Notes: a model not told the origin generated them from the sequence alone. A stretch of DNA of 64,000 bases from Salinigranum rubrum (GCF_002906575.1 NZ_CP026309.1:1240001-1304000); one strand, 5' to 3'; shown: positions 53,496-62,501, numbered from the stretch's first letter. A program made the numbers and translations.

Positions 53496-53900
53496 ATTTC
53501 GGGGATAGCGGAGGGGGTACAAAACGTCCGGTGGTCCGATACCGTGTTCGGTTCGCGGACGCATCCGTCCGGATGTCGTTCGCGAGCAGCGACAGCGGCG
53601 CGACGGCCGCACCGTCACACGCCATCACTTCTCCTGTGTGGTTGGGCGTGAGAGCGAGTGTCACGAGCGAACGGCGCGGAGCAACTCTGTTGCTCCGGTG
53701 GGTGAGGCTGCGGTCCACCGCGTCCGTGTCCCGCGCGGCCACCCTGTTCTCAGCAATCACCACCTCACCGATCCACACGCGATTACATCGAGAGACCGCA
53801 CCTTCTTACCTCGCCACCTCGGAGGGGTGGACATGAGACCGGTCCGTCAGCGAGCGCCCTCTCTCTTTCCGTCCACGTATCCGTCCCTCTCTTCAGACCG
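53496..53900. repeat. Gene-free gap with hairpin-bearing dispersed repeat
   Basis: No gene is seen. The block 53677-53729 contains a hairpin cggagcaac-tct-gttgctccg and continues ggtgggtgaggctgcggtcc; it is a close inverted match to 56834-56886. A preceding hairpin-like part (about 53615-53660) resembles the 20284-20321 hairpin region. A TATA-like cttctta near 53800 could serve the PH-domain genes. Confidence 0.65.
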
Positions 53901-54365
53901 ATGTCCATGAACCGCCTCAATCCGCGCGTCCGACTCGTCTGGGCCGCCCGCTCCGTCGTCAGCGCCGCCGTCCTCGGGACGATTCTCGCGCTCGCCGCGC
54001 GCTTTCTCCCGTTCGTCCCCCGCGAGGTCGTCGCGCTCGCGGGCGTCGTCCTCCTCCTCGGGGTCGTCCACGCCCTCCTCCGCTACCGCTCGTGGCGCTA
54101 CGAGGTGCGCGACGACTCCATCTACCTCGAACGCGGCGTCCTCACGCGCGTTCGAACCGTGGTCCCATTCGTCCGCATCCAGCACGTCGACTCCTCGCGC
54201 AGCCCCGTCGAGCGCGCCGTCGGACTGGGGCGGGTCGTCGTCTACACCGCCGGGTCGCGCGGCGCGGACGTCACGGTGCCCGGGCTCACCCCGACGGCCG
54301 CCGACGACCTGCGCGAACGGCTGAAACGCCTCGCCATCCGCGCGGAGGGCGACGACGCGGTCTAG
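53901..54365 (+). CDS. PH domain (bPH2, YdbS-like) membrane protein
   Basis: This 154-residue protein has two membrane helices at the N-terminus and then a bacterial-type PH domain of the DUF304/bPH2 family (YRSWRYEVRDDSIYLERGVLTRVRTVVPFVRIQHVDSSRSPVERAVGLG). In bacteria such proteins pair with a larger YdbT-type protein, and that arrangement is repeated here: the next gene starts two bases after this stop. Function unknown, probably membrane-associated scaffolding or stress protection. Confidence 0.85.
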   Translation: MSMNRLNPRVRLVWAARSVVSAAVLGTILALAARFLPFVPREVVALAGVVLLLGVVHALLRYRSWRYEVRDDSIYLERGVLTRVRTVVPFVRIQHVDSSRSPVERAVGLGRVVVYTAGSRGADVTVPGLTPTAADDLRERLKRLAIRAEGDDAV

Positions 54366-54367
54366 CC

Positions 54368-56178
54368 ATGAAGCTCTCCCCGCTCTCGGTTCCGTACCGC
54401 GTGCTCGAACGCGGTGGGAGCCTCCTCGTCGCGGCGGCGTTCATCGTCTTCTCGGGCGGGTCGATGCTCGACGGACTGGCCGGACCGCTGTCGCTGTTCG
54501 CGTTGCTCGGCGTCGGTGTCCTGCTCCTCGTCGGCTACGAGGTGGCGTACTACCAGCGGTACGAGTACGAACTCACCGCCGATACGTTCGACATCCACTC
54601 GGGGGTGTTCGCCCGGCGCGACCGCGAGATTCCTCTCCGGCGGATACAGAACGTCGACATCTCGCGCAACGTCGTCCAGCGCGTCCTCGGCATCGCCGCG
54701 GTCGACTTCGAGACCGCCGGCGGCAGCGAGACCGAAGCCTCGCTGCGGTTCGTCTCGTTCGAGGAGGCGAAACGGCTCCAGCGGGAGGTCCCCCGGATGA
54801 AACGCGGCACCGAAGAAGAGCCCGCCGAACCGGAACCGTCGACCGAACTGTTCGCGCTCTCGGAGCGCGAACTCACGCTCGTCGGCCTTCTCTCGTTCGA
54901 TTTCAGAGTTCCGGGCGTGCTCGCGCTGCTGCTGTCGGGGTCGGTCCCGGTCGTCTCCTCCATGCTCCCCCGGCCCGGACCGCTGCCCATCGCGGCGTTC
55001 CTCGCGTTGCTCGTCGTCGGCGTCTTCCTCTTCTCGTGGGCCGCCGGCGCCGTCGCCGCCGTCGTCAACTACTACGACTTCCACCTCGTGCGCGCGGGCG
55101 ACGAACTCCAGTACGAGCGCGGGTTGCTCCAGCGGTACGACGGCTCCATCCCCTTCGACAAGGTCCAGACGCTCACCGTCGAGGACCCCCCTCAAACGAG
55201 CGTTCGGGTACGCGACGCTGCTCATCGAGACGGCGGGCTACGCGCCCGGTCAGTCGTCGGGCGGGGTCGCGGCTCCGAGGCCGCGGTCCCGCTGGCCGAA
55301 CGCGACCGCGTCTTCGAACTCGCCAACGCCATCGACGAGTTCGGCGACCCCGCTCTCGAACGCCCGCCGAAACGGGTTCGCCGCCGCTACGTCGTCCGCT
55401 ACCTCCTCGTCGTCGGGGCGCTCACGGGGCTCCTGTTCGGCGTCGACGCCGTGGTCGCCCCCACGGTCGGCGTCGGTTCGCTCCCGTTCCCGTGGTACGT
55501 CCCGCTGGCGCTCGTCCTCGTCATCCCGCCCGCGGCGCACCTCAAGTGGGCCCACCGGGGCTACTGGCTCGGTGACGAGCACGTCGTCACCCGCAACGGC
55601 GTGTTGAAACGACAGACGAAGGTCGTTCCCTACGACCGGATCCAGACGGTCATCGACACTCGCACGCTGTTCCAGCGGCGGTGGAACCTCGCGACGGTGA
55701 CGGTCGACACGGCCGGGTCGCTCTCCATCACCGGCGGCGACGCCGCGGCGGTCGACGTCGACGACGCCGTCGCCGACGACCTGCGCGCCGAACTCGACGA
55801 ACGACTGCGGGAGGCGCTCGCCGAGCGCCGGCGAGCGCGACGACTGCGGCGCAACCGGTCGGCCCACGCCAACGCCGACGCCACGGGTGACGCGACCGGG
55901 CGGGAACCGGACCGCGGTCGAGCACACGACGGCGACGACGACCACGACCACGACCACGCACCGGACGGCGAAGCCGAGGGGTTCGTCTGGGGCGAGGGGT
56001 TCGACGAGGAGAGAGCCGACACGAGCGGAGACGAGTCACCGACTGCGCCGACGACAGAGGAGCGGACCGGTGGGGGAACAGGAGGCAGGGCGAAGAGAGA
56101 GACAGCGACGGGAACGGGAGTGAGTCGGCCGCGAGCACGGAGTCGTCCGAGAACGCGAACCGTGACCACACGAGCTGA
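54368..56178 (+). CDS. PH domain (bPH2, YdbT-like) membrane protein, frame-disrupted
   Basis: This is the larger partner of the preceding gene, with three bPH2 domains between membrane helix pairs (RDREIPLRRIQNVDISRNVVQRVLGI; DGSIPFDKVQTLTVEDPP; VVPYDRIQTVIDTRTLFQRRWNLATVTV) and an acidic His/Asp tail. The frame is lost at about 55186-55191 (one missing C), where KRAFGYATLLIETAGYAPGQ lies in another frame, and returns near 55262-55275. A further missing G in the run 56072-56076 would give an acidic end at 56178 (ANRDHTS). Uncorrected, the frame runs into the next gene and gives a false 780-residue fusion. Confidence 0.78.
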
Positions 56179-56269
56179 CACCCCGACCGCCCTCGGGGCG
56201 CCCAGGTTCCCCCGATACGCCCGACCGCACGGGCACAGAGCTATACGGTGTGGGAGCCGATGTACCCCT

Positions 56270-56713
56270 GTGCGCGTCTACGAGACGACCACCACCGACT
56301 GGGACGACATCGACGCGGAGACGCGTGCGTCGCTCGCGTGGACGGGAACGTCCGCGCTGCTCGTCCTCGACGGCGTGTCCCCCGCTGAGGTCGACCCCAT
56401 CCAGGCGTACACGCCGCACCGGGTCGACGTCGGCCGCGGTGGTGACCAGGAACTCGTCCTGATCTACTCGGAGCGGCGGCCGTCGTCGTTCCCGCACGCG
56501 TCGGGCGTCACCGTCGCCGACCTCGACACGGTCGTCGAAGACGCGCTGCGCGACGACGAGACGCTGTTTCTCCGACGGCTCCGCGACGACGAGCGCTTCA
56601 GGACGCTCCTGCGGCGACATCTCTCGGCGTCGGCGCGCGTCGAACTGGTCGAGGAGTACGGGCAGAACCCCGACGCGGCGGGCTACGTCCAGCGGCTCCT
56701 GGATACGACGTAG
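56270..56713 (+). CDS. Haloarchaeal hypothetical protein
   Basis: This 147-residue acidic protein starts with GTG at 56270 (RVYETTTTDWDDIDAET) and has a compact alpha/beta first half (SALLVLDGVSPAEVDP; ELVLIYSERRPSSFPH) and a helical second half rich in Arg/Asp/Leu. A TATA-like ctatac at 56241-56246 lies 24 bp upstream of the GTG, as for a leaderless transcript, which supports it being a separate gene despite the open frame from the PH-domain gene. Family not recognised. Confidence 0.72.
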   Translation: MRVYETTTTDWDDIDAETRASLAWTGTSALLVLDGVSPAEVDPIQAYTPHRVDVGRGGDQELVLIYSERRPSSFPHASGVTVADLDTVVEDALRDDETLFLRRLRDDERFRTLLRRHLSASARVELVEEYGQNPDAAGYVQRLLDTT

Positions 56714-57189
56714 GTCGAGTCGGACAGGCAGTGGTGTGAGTCGGTCATCGAGTAGGTCCGTGACTGTGTGTCTCGTCGGGTACACGGGGCGGTGTGAACG
56801 ACGTGGCCGACGACGGTGAGAAGACCGCACGACACACGGGCGCGGTGACCCGCAGCCACGCCCACCGGAGCAACTTCGTTGCCCCGAGCCGTTCGCTCGG
56901 TTCCCTCACGAAGGCCCCTCAGCTGACTGCGGTCCTCGGGTACTCACGCCGTTCGTACCCTGTGGCCCTCATCCCTCGCGCGTGAGGGCTGGCGAAACCC
57001 CCGGCCTCGCGGCTTCCCACTCGCTCTGCTCGTGGGAATGCGGCACGGAGGCCGCACCGTCACGCGCCACTGCCCTGTTGCGGTCGGCGTGTGAGTGCAA
57101 CGAACGAGCGACTCGCGCGAGGGGTGAGGGAACCGAGTGAAGGCTCTGAGCGACGGCTGTCGGGTCCGAAGTCGAAGGATGAAGTATGA
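56714..57189. repeat. Gene-free gap with dispersed repeat modules
   Basis: No gene is seen. The segment 56834-56886 is the inverted counterpart of 53677-53729, including the hairpin ggagcaac-ttc-gttgcccc. A second part (about 57059-57097, cacgcgccactgccctgttgcgg) resembles the 20284-20310 hairpin region. The gap ends at the 3' end of the SRP RNA gene. Confidence 0.6.
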
Positions 57190-57502
57190 GTGGTGGACGA
57201 CGGGATTGCCCGGCGTTCCGACACGGGTAGTCCCGGTTGCCTCCTCCACCCCGCACCCCGTCGAGCGGCGCACGTCCGGTGATGGGCTGCTCACTTCCGT
57301 GCCTGACCCGATTTCACCGACGAACCACGGACGACCACCCCTGCGGATGGGGCCCGTGGGCCGCTGCCCCCGACGGACGAGGCTTCCACGTCGGCTCCCG
57401 GGGCCCGTGTCGGTCTGACCGGACGCCTCCGGGTTCGGCCCCCGCTGAAGACCTATTTCACGGGTGACGAGCAGGGCCTAACTGCCCGGCCTAGTCCACC
57501 AC
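57190..57502 (-). ncRNA. ffs: Signal recognition particle RNA (7S RNA)
   Basis: The minus strand contains the conserved SRP54-binding helix 8 region, gtcaggcacggaagtgagca (complement of 57284-57303), with the GGAAG tetraloop region and the asymmetric AGCA loop. Ends are set by complementary 9-mers, gtggtggac at the 5' end (complement of 57494-57502) and gtccaccac at the 3' end (complement of 57190-57198), which close the long helix. The 313-nt length is normal for haloarchaeal 7S RNA. It pairs with SRP19 and SRP54 to target nascent membrane and secreted proteins. The exact ends are approximate. Confidence 0.9.
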
Positions 57503-57517
57503 ATCCTATCCCGGTGC

Positions 57518-57540
57518 CACATAAGGGCCTTTCGGCTTGC
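57518..57540 (-). promoter_or_regulatory. Promoter of SRP RNA
   Basis: Reading leftward, a BRE-like ccgaaagg and TATA-like ccttatgtg (complement of 57518-57526) lie about 20-25 bases before the predicted SRP RNA 5' end, the usual archaeal spacing. Confidence 0.6.
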
Positions 57541-57563
57541 GTCTCGGTTTCGGAACCCCCAAA

Positions 57564-57971
57564 TCAGAGGACGGCACGGGCGTACGCGGCCGCACTGAGC
57601 GGGACGAGCGCGGTGACACCGAGGACGACCCACCGGTGGTTACCCATCCACGCGGCCGAGAAGTTGAACACGAGTTGCGGGTCGACGGCGAGCGCCCACG
57701 AGGCGGCGAGACCGAGCATGCCCAAGCCGAGAACGAGCGTCAGGCCGGCGGCGGTCACCGGGTCCGTCCGTCCCCGCCGCCCCGCGAGGAAGACGACGAC
57801 GGCGACGGGTGCGAGGAACCCGAGCGCGGTCACCCCGGCCGGGCCGGCGGCGTAGTACAGCCCGAGTTCGGTTCCGACGTCCGAGAGGAGCACGAACGGT
57901 GCGACGAGCGCAGCGACGACGGCGCCACAGGCGACACTGCCGACGAGGGGCGCGACGTCTTCGACCTCCAT
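57564..57971 (-). CDS. Haloarchaeal four-helix membrane protein (DUF7548-like)
   Basis: This 135-residue protein has four hydrophobic helices (the first APLVGSVACGAVVAALVAPFVLL) and a short basic loop after the second (AGRRGRTDP). The end carries a conserved-looking FNFSAAWMGNHRWVVLGVTAL. It resembles a small haloarchaeal membrane family that I tentatively equate with DUF7548; function unknown. It lies just upstream of the SRP RNA gene on the same strand, and its end is near that promoter. Confidence 0.75.
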   Translation of the reverse strand: MEVEDVAPLVGSVACGAVVAALVAPFVLLSDVGTELGLYYAAGPAGVTALGFLAPVAVVVFLAGRRGRTDPVTAAGLTLVLGLGMLGLAASWALAVDPQLVFNFSAAWMGNHRWVVLGVTALVPLSAAAYARAVL

Positions 57972-58087
57972 ATCCGAGACTCGGGGACGCCGTGGCCTTA
58001 ACAGGTCTGAAAACGTCGTGGCCGGGTGGGAGTGTTACTCAGGCGAGAAGTGGAAAAAGGTAAGCGGGACTGTACTCGTCGTCCTGT

Positions 58088-59238
58088 ATGGAACGCGTTG
58101 CAATCATCGGCGCATCGATGACCCAGTTCGGGCAACGGGAGGCCTGGCTGCAGGAACTCCTCGCCGAGGCGGGGCAGGCCTGTCTCGAGGACGCGGGCGT
58201 CTCAGCCGACGAGGTGGACCACCTCTACCTCTCGAACATGGCGAGCGGCGAGTTCGAGGGGCAGACGGGGTCGATGAACTACCTGGCACACGACCTCGCG
58301 GCGATGCCGTCGTACACCCAGCGGATCGACCAGACCTCCTCGTCGGGAGGAGCCGGCGTCTACGCCGCGTACCAGTCCGTCGCGTCGGGGTCGAGCGATA
58401 TGACGCTGCTCGTCGGCGGCGAGAAGATGACCCACTGTTCGACGGCCGAAGCCACAGACGTCATCGCCTCTATCACCCACCCCGCCGAGTACAAACACGG
58501 GCTCACGCTCCCGTCGTTCGCGGGGCTCACGGCGCGCTTGTATCTCGACCAGTACGACGCGCCCCGCGAGTCGCTCGCGAAGGTCGCCGTCAAGAACCAC
58601 AAGAACGGCGTCCACAACCCCCACGCACAGTTCCAGAAGGAGGTCTCGCTCGAAACGGTGCTGGAGTCGCCCATCGTCGCCGACCCGCTCCGCCTGTACG
58701 ACTTCTGTCCCATCACCGATGGGAGCGCCGCGCTGTTGTTCTGCCCCGAGTCGGTCGCCGAGGAGTACACCGACGAGTACGCGGTGGTTGCCGGCGTCGG
58801 CGGCGCTACCGACACCCACGTCGTCCACGAGCGAGCGGACCCGACGACGATGCGCGGCGTCGTCGAGTCGTCCGACATCGCCTACGAGATGGCAGACATG
58901 GGTCCAGAGGACGTCGACGTGGCCGAGTTGCACGACATGTTCACCATCCTCGAGTTCCTCCAGTCGGAGGACCTCGGCTTCTTCGAGAAGGGCGAGGGGT
59001 GGAAGGCCATCGAGGAGGGGAAGACCGAACTCGACGGCGAGATTCCGGTCAACCCCTCGGGCGGCCTGAAGTCGAAGGGACACCCCTCGGCGCGTCGGGG
59101 GTCGCACAGGTGTACGAGATTTACAAGCAGGTCATCGGCGACGCCGACACCCAGCAGTTGGACGCGGACGTCGGCCTCGCGTGCAACGTCGGCGGCTTCG
59201 GGAACTGCGTCATCACCACGATTCTGGAGGGTCAGTGA
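58088..59238 (+). CDS. Thiolase family protein (acetyl-CoA acetyltransferase-like), frame-disrupted
   Basis: This thiolase-fold enzyme belongs to the archaeal acetoacetyl-CoA thiolase-like (SCP-x type) family. The nucleophile-region helix (QTSSSGGAGVYAAYQSVASGSSDMTLLVGGEKM), AELHDMFTILEFLQ and NPSGGLKSKGHP are present. After GHP at 59083-59086 one C is missing; the other frame continues GASGVAQVYEIYKQVIG through the final GGFGNCVITTILEGQ, ending at 59238. Ser occupies the usual active-site Cys region (SSSGG), as in several archaeal members. The corrected length is about 384 residues. The following DUF35 gene is its usual partner; the pair probably supplies acetoacetyl-CoA for isoprenoid synthesis or fatty-acid metabolism. 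Confidence 0.85.
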
Positions 59239-59239
59239 G

Positions 59240-59629
59240 ATGTCCGATTCGAACTCGAACGCACACGAGATGGAGGCGTACCGCTACTCCGACGGGAGCA
59301 TCACCTACCCCGGCCACCCGGTCGGCCCCGACGGTTCGGAGCCGGAAGGGACGGTCGACCTGAGCCAGTACACGGCGACCGTCGTCACGTGGACGACGTC
59401 GATGGCGACGCCCCCGGGCGTCCGTCAGCCGAACACCATCGCTATCGTCGAGTTCGACGTCGACGGCGAACCCGTCCGGGCCATCGGTCAGGTCGAGGAG
59501 GGGTCGGAACTCGACATTGGCGACGAAGTCGAGGCGGTGTACTGCGAGGAACTCCGCGAACCCGGCGCCGGTATCCGGCATCCCGACAGCCAAGAGTGGG
59601 ACGGGTTCAGGTTCGTGGCGACCGAGTGA
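59240..59629 (+). CDS. DUF35 OB-fold acyl-CoA-binding protein
   Basis: This 129-residue protein starts MSDSNSNAHEMEAYRYSDGS and contains the OB-fold strand pattern (LSQYTATVVTWTTSMATPP, VRQPNTIAIVEFDVDGEPVRAIGQV, DIGDEVEAVY). The usual Zn-ribbon cysteines of DUF35 proteins are reduced or missing at the N-terminus. It begins two bases after the thiolase stop; in archaea this partner tethers the thiolase to HMG-CoA synthase and channels acetoacetyl-CoA. No HMG-CoA synthase gene is adjacent. Confidence 0.82.
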   Translation: MSDSNSNAHEMEAYRYSDGSITYPGHPVGPDGSEPEGTVDLSQYTATVVTWTTSMATPPGVRQPNTIAIVEFDVDGEPVRAIGQVEEGSELDIGDEVEAVYCEELREPGAGIRHPDSQEWDGFRFVATE

Positions 59630-59702
59630 GCGGTGCGGTTCGCTCACGAACAGTCGTCGACGACGAAAGACGAGTCGCGGTGGTGTGGTTCAGTGCCGTC
59701 GG

Positions 59703-60172
59703 TCACTCGGCCGCCACCAACTCCGGCGAGGCGTCGAGCGTTTCGAGTTCGTCGAGACAGTCCTGGACGGTCGTTATCTCGGAACCGTCGAAATTTGGCG
59801 CGACGGTCTCGATTCCGTCGTCGTCGCGCACCTCCAGACACATCACCGGCAACACGAGTTCGCGCGCGAGGCCATCGACGAACGATTCGCGCTCGCGGAC
59901 GGTGAAGAACGGGTCGATGTCGACGCCCGTCGCGTCGGCCCACGAGTCGAACTCCTCGTACGCGGTGACGGCGGCCGGGGTCCGACCCTCGCCCCCGTTC
60001 AGTCGGACGCGCCCGTCCCACACGAAGACGTCGTACGTCTCGATGCGACCCGAGTCCTCCAGTTCGCGGAGTCGAGCCACGACCGCGTTCTGCTGGTCGT
60101 TGGCTCCGAACATGTCCCCCGGACGTAGAGCGTGACGCGAGGCGCCTCGCTCTCGCCGTGTATAGCGTTCAT
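59703..60172 (-). CDS. Haloarchaeal hypothetical protein (likely frame-disrupted N-terminus)
   Basis: The secure part, from ATG 60113 (MFGANDQQNAVVARLRELED) to 59703, is an acidic soluble alpha/beta protein of 136 residues. Upstream, in another frame, is MNAIHGESEAPRVTLYVRG (ATG at 60172). One missing base in the five-G run (complement of 60116-60120) joins this to the main frame, giving a 156-residue protein that starts with a beta strand and continues DMFGAND. I favour the longer form because the upstream strand completes the fold pattern and has an AT-rich promoter region before it. Family function unknown. Confidence 0.7.
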
Positions 60173-60346
60173 GATGGTGTCCCCTAGTCAGTGAATGCGA
60201 GGCGACCTATGAAAGCGTTACCCTGATTCTCTACTGATGCGAGAAGTGTGTTAAATGTTCATTAAACACGCCGACGGAGGCGGACCCTGTCCGCGACTCG
60301 CCGTCTAGAGATTGCCTGACACGGGCGTCAGCGCCGCCGTTCGCGG

Positions 60347-60985
60347 CTACTCCGACTCGGGTGCGGGGTCGATGAGTACGACCGCCTCGCCGTCGATGAC
60401 CGTCGTCTCGTCCGCCGTCTGCACGACGGTGTCGAGTCGGTACCGGCGGTCGCCGAGGTCCTCGACGATTTCGACGACCGCCGTGAGTTCCGAGCCGATG
60501 TCGACCGGCTTCAGGAAGCGGAGGTCCTGTGAGAGATAGACCGTCATCCCGGGCAGGCGCGCGAGGGCGGAACTGATGAGACCGGACGCGAGGGTGCCGT
60601 GGACGATTCGGCGGCCGAACCGGGTCTCCTCGGCGAACTCCTCGTCGAGGTGGAGGCGGTTGGTGTCGCCGCTGATGCCCGCGAACGCCAGGACGTCCTC
60701 CTCGGTGATTTGCTTCGTGAACCGGACGACGTCGCCGACGCCCAGTTCCTCGTCGGAGTCGACGCTCCGCTCCATCGACCACGACTCCTCCGTGTACGCG
60801 ACGGAATCGACTTCGGGCTCGCGTACCCCGCTAGCGCCGTTTTGACGGGCCAGCATGGCTCGATTGGCCTCGGCGACACTCGAGTACATGTGGACGAAGC
60901 TCCTCGAGACGTGCCTGGACGACTTGAGCCACGCGGACGTCATTCCGCGGACTGGCGCCGTCACGTCCATAGCGCTATATTCCAT
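60347..60985 (-). CDS. MaoC-like dehydratase (PhaJ-type hydratase)
   Basis: This 212-residue protein has a hot-dog fold with the hydratase 2 motif: AFAGISGDTNRLHLDEEFAEET with the catalytic Asp and His, then GRRIVHGTLASGLISSALARLPG. It hydrates enoyl-CoA to (R)-3-hydroxyacyl-CoA, a monomer supply route for polyhydroxyalkanoate. The first 75 residues form a helical extension seen in haloarchaeal pha-cluster MaoC proteins. It is divergent from phaR with 156 bp between. An in-frame ATG five codons in is an alternative start. Confidence 0.88.
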   Translation of the reverse strand: MEYSAMDVTAPVRGMTSAWLKSSRHVSRSFVHMYSSVAEANRAMLARQNGASGVREPEVDSVAYTEESWSMERSVDSDEELGVGDVVRFTKQITEEDVLAFAGISGDTNRLHLDEEFAEETRFGRRIVHGTLASGLISSALARLPGMTVYLSQDLRFLKPVDIGSELTAVVEIVEDLGDRRYRLDTVVQTADETTVIDGEAVVLIDPAPESE

Positions 60986-61053
60986 GCTCCGTGTGAACGT
61001 CTACGACACTGATAACAGTTGTGAAAATTCGTTTCCGTTCGGTCCGGCGCCGT

Positions 61054-61134
61054 CCCATCTGAACCATCTGGTGGCATTGAATGGTATTAGATGGTTAGAA
61101 TAGTAAACTTTATCCACTCACGGGGACAAGGAGT
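61054..61134 (+). promoter_or_regulatory. phaR promoter with symmetric candidate operator
   Basis: A perfect 8-bp inverted repeat, aaccatct at 61062-61069 and agatggtt at 61089-61096 with 19 bp between, lies just upstream of a TATA-like aactttatc (61107-61114). A further ccatctg (61055-61061) directly repeats the left arm. A ribosome binding site aaggag at 61128-61133 precedes the phaR ATG. Autoregulation by PhaR is known in a related haloarchaeon; that this repeat is the site is inference. Confidence 0.6.
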
Positions 61135-61141
61135 GAACGAG

Positions 61142-61450
61142 ATGACAGACGACCCGGACGATGAAACGCCCATGTGGTCGCCCGCCGCGTTCGCGAAGCA
61201 GATGCAGGAGGCGTCCCAGCAAGCCACCAAGAGCCAGCAGGAGCTGTTCAAGCAGTTCATGCAGGCGTCTTCCGGTGGCATGGACGGTTTCTCGCAGCTA
61301 AACGCGATGAGTATGGGCAGCGCGATGTTCAAGACGCGCGTCCAGAGCGGCGGCCGCATCTCCATTCCCGACGCCGAGCGCGAGGCGCTCGATATCGAGG
61401 AAGGGGACATCGTCCAGGCTATCGTCATCCCCGTCAAACGAAACCGGTGA
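61142..61450 (+). CDS. phaR: PhaR-type AbrB regulator of polyhydroxyalkanoate synthesis
   Basis: This 102-residue protein has an N-terminal helix rich in Gln/Lys/Met (FAKQMQEASQQATKSQQELFKQFM), which could bind granules or phasin, and a C-terminal SpoVT/AbrB DNA-binding fold (TRVQSGGRISIPDAEREALDIEEGDIVQAIVIPV). This is the architecture of haloarchaeal PhaR, a repressor of phaRP. ATG 61142 has a good ribosome binding site; a GTG at 61133 is in frame. phaP starts 6 bp after its stop. Confidence 0.88.
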   Translation: MTDDPDDETPMWSPAAFAKQMQEASQQATKSQQELFKQFMQASSGGMDGFSQLNAMSMGSAMFKTRVQSGGRISIPDAEREALDIEEGDIVQAIVIPVKRNR

Positions 61451-61456
61451 TCCACC

Positions 61457-61909
61457 ATGTCCGCTAACCCATTCAGCACTATGTTCGACATGCAGCGCAC
61501 GTACATCGAAGCCAGCCAGTCCGCGTTCGAGAGCTCCCTGAAGCTCCAGCAGGTCGCGTCCGACGCCTTCCTCGGGAGCTTCGATTCGACGAAGTCGCTC
61601 CAGAAGCGCGGCGTCGACCTGACGAAGCGCGCGACGCTCGCCAACCTCGACGCCGTCGAGGAGACGCTCCCCGCCGACGTCGTCGCCGACCTGCGCGCGG
61701 CGGTCGACGAGCAGTACGAGGCGCTCGACGAGGCACACGACGACGCCTGGGAGGCGTTCGAGCGCTCCGCCGAGGACGCCGTCGACTCCTACGACGAACT
61801 GACCGAGGCGCAGGCCGAGATGGTCGACGAACTGTACGAGTCGCTCCTGCAGGTCAACGCCGAGGCCGCCGAAGTCGCCGAAGAGGCCGCCGACGCGGTC
61901 GAGCAGTAA
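61457..61909 (+). CDS. phaP: Phasin (PHA granule protein)
   Basis: This 150-residue acidic, almost entirely alpha-helical protein starts MSANPFSTMFDMQRTYIEASQ and has heptad-like repeats (VDEQYEALDEAHDDAWEAFERSAEDAVDSYDELT). Phasins coat granules and control their number and size. Its place between phaR and phaE in the canonical order phaR-phaP-phaE-phaC supports the assignment. Confidence 0.88.
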   Translation: MSANPFSTMFDMQRTYIEASQSAFESSLKLQQVASDAFLGSFDSTKSLQKRGVDLTKRATLANLDAVEETLPADVVADLRAAVDEQYEALDEAHDDAWEAFERSAEDAVDSYDELTEAQAEMVDELYESLLQVNAEAAEVAEEAADAVEQ

Positions 61910-61952
61910 TCCGACGGCTTTTCCACCCGCTCTTCGTATTTGAGACCAGACA

Positions 61953-62501
61953 ATGGCTAACGACATATCCGACATGACCGACGCAACGAACATGGAGTCG
62001 TTCTTCGAACAGCTCTCAGAGACGTACTCGGAGGCGTTCAAGCGCAACCTGGACGCCCAGGCGGCCTTCGCCGACCAGTGGATGGAATCGATGGAGGAAG
62101 CCATGTCCGAGGAGCGTCTCGACGACGCCTCCGAGGGTGCCGTCCGCGCCTACGAGGCGTGGATGGACGCCGCGGAGTCCTCCTTCGAGCGCGTCGGCGA
62201 CGCCCTCGAGGGCGAGGACGTCGATCCCGAGGAGTTCCGCGACATCTGGTTCAACGCCGCCAACAGGGCGTTCAAAGAGTCGATGTCGACGACGGCGTTC
62301 GCCGCCGCGACGGGCCAGAACGTCGAGGACGTCCTCGACCTCCAGGCGCAGATGAACGAGGCCGCCCAGGACACCCTCCACGGGATGGGCTTCGCGACGA
62401 CCGGCGACGTCCGCGAGGTCGGCGAGCGCCTCGTCGAGATCGAGCGTCGCCAGCACGCCATCGAGGAGAAGCTCGACAAGCTCCTGGAGCAAGAAGAATG
62501 A
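61953..62501 (+). CDS. phaE: PHA synthase subunit PhaE
   Basis: This 182-residue helical protein is the regulatory subunit of class III polyhydroxyalkanoate synthase. It starts [20 protein letters not shown] and has long amphipathic helices with [19 protein letters not shown] in the middle and a coiled-coil end ([28 protein letters not shown]). Its stop overlaps the phaC ATG (ATGA), so the two subunits are made in coupled amounts. It follows phaP by 43 bp. Confidence 0.9.
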   Translation: MANDISDMTDATNMESFFEQLSETYSEAFKRNLDAQAAFADQWMESMEEAMSEERLDDASEGAVRAYEAWMDAAESSFERVGDALEGEDVDPEEFRDIWFNAANRAFKESMSTTAFAAATGQNVEDVLDLQAQMNEAAQDTLHGMGFATTGDVREVGERLVEIERRQHAIEEKLDKLLEQEE

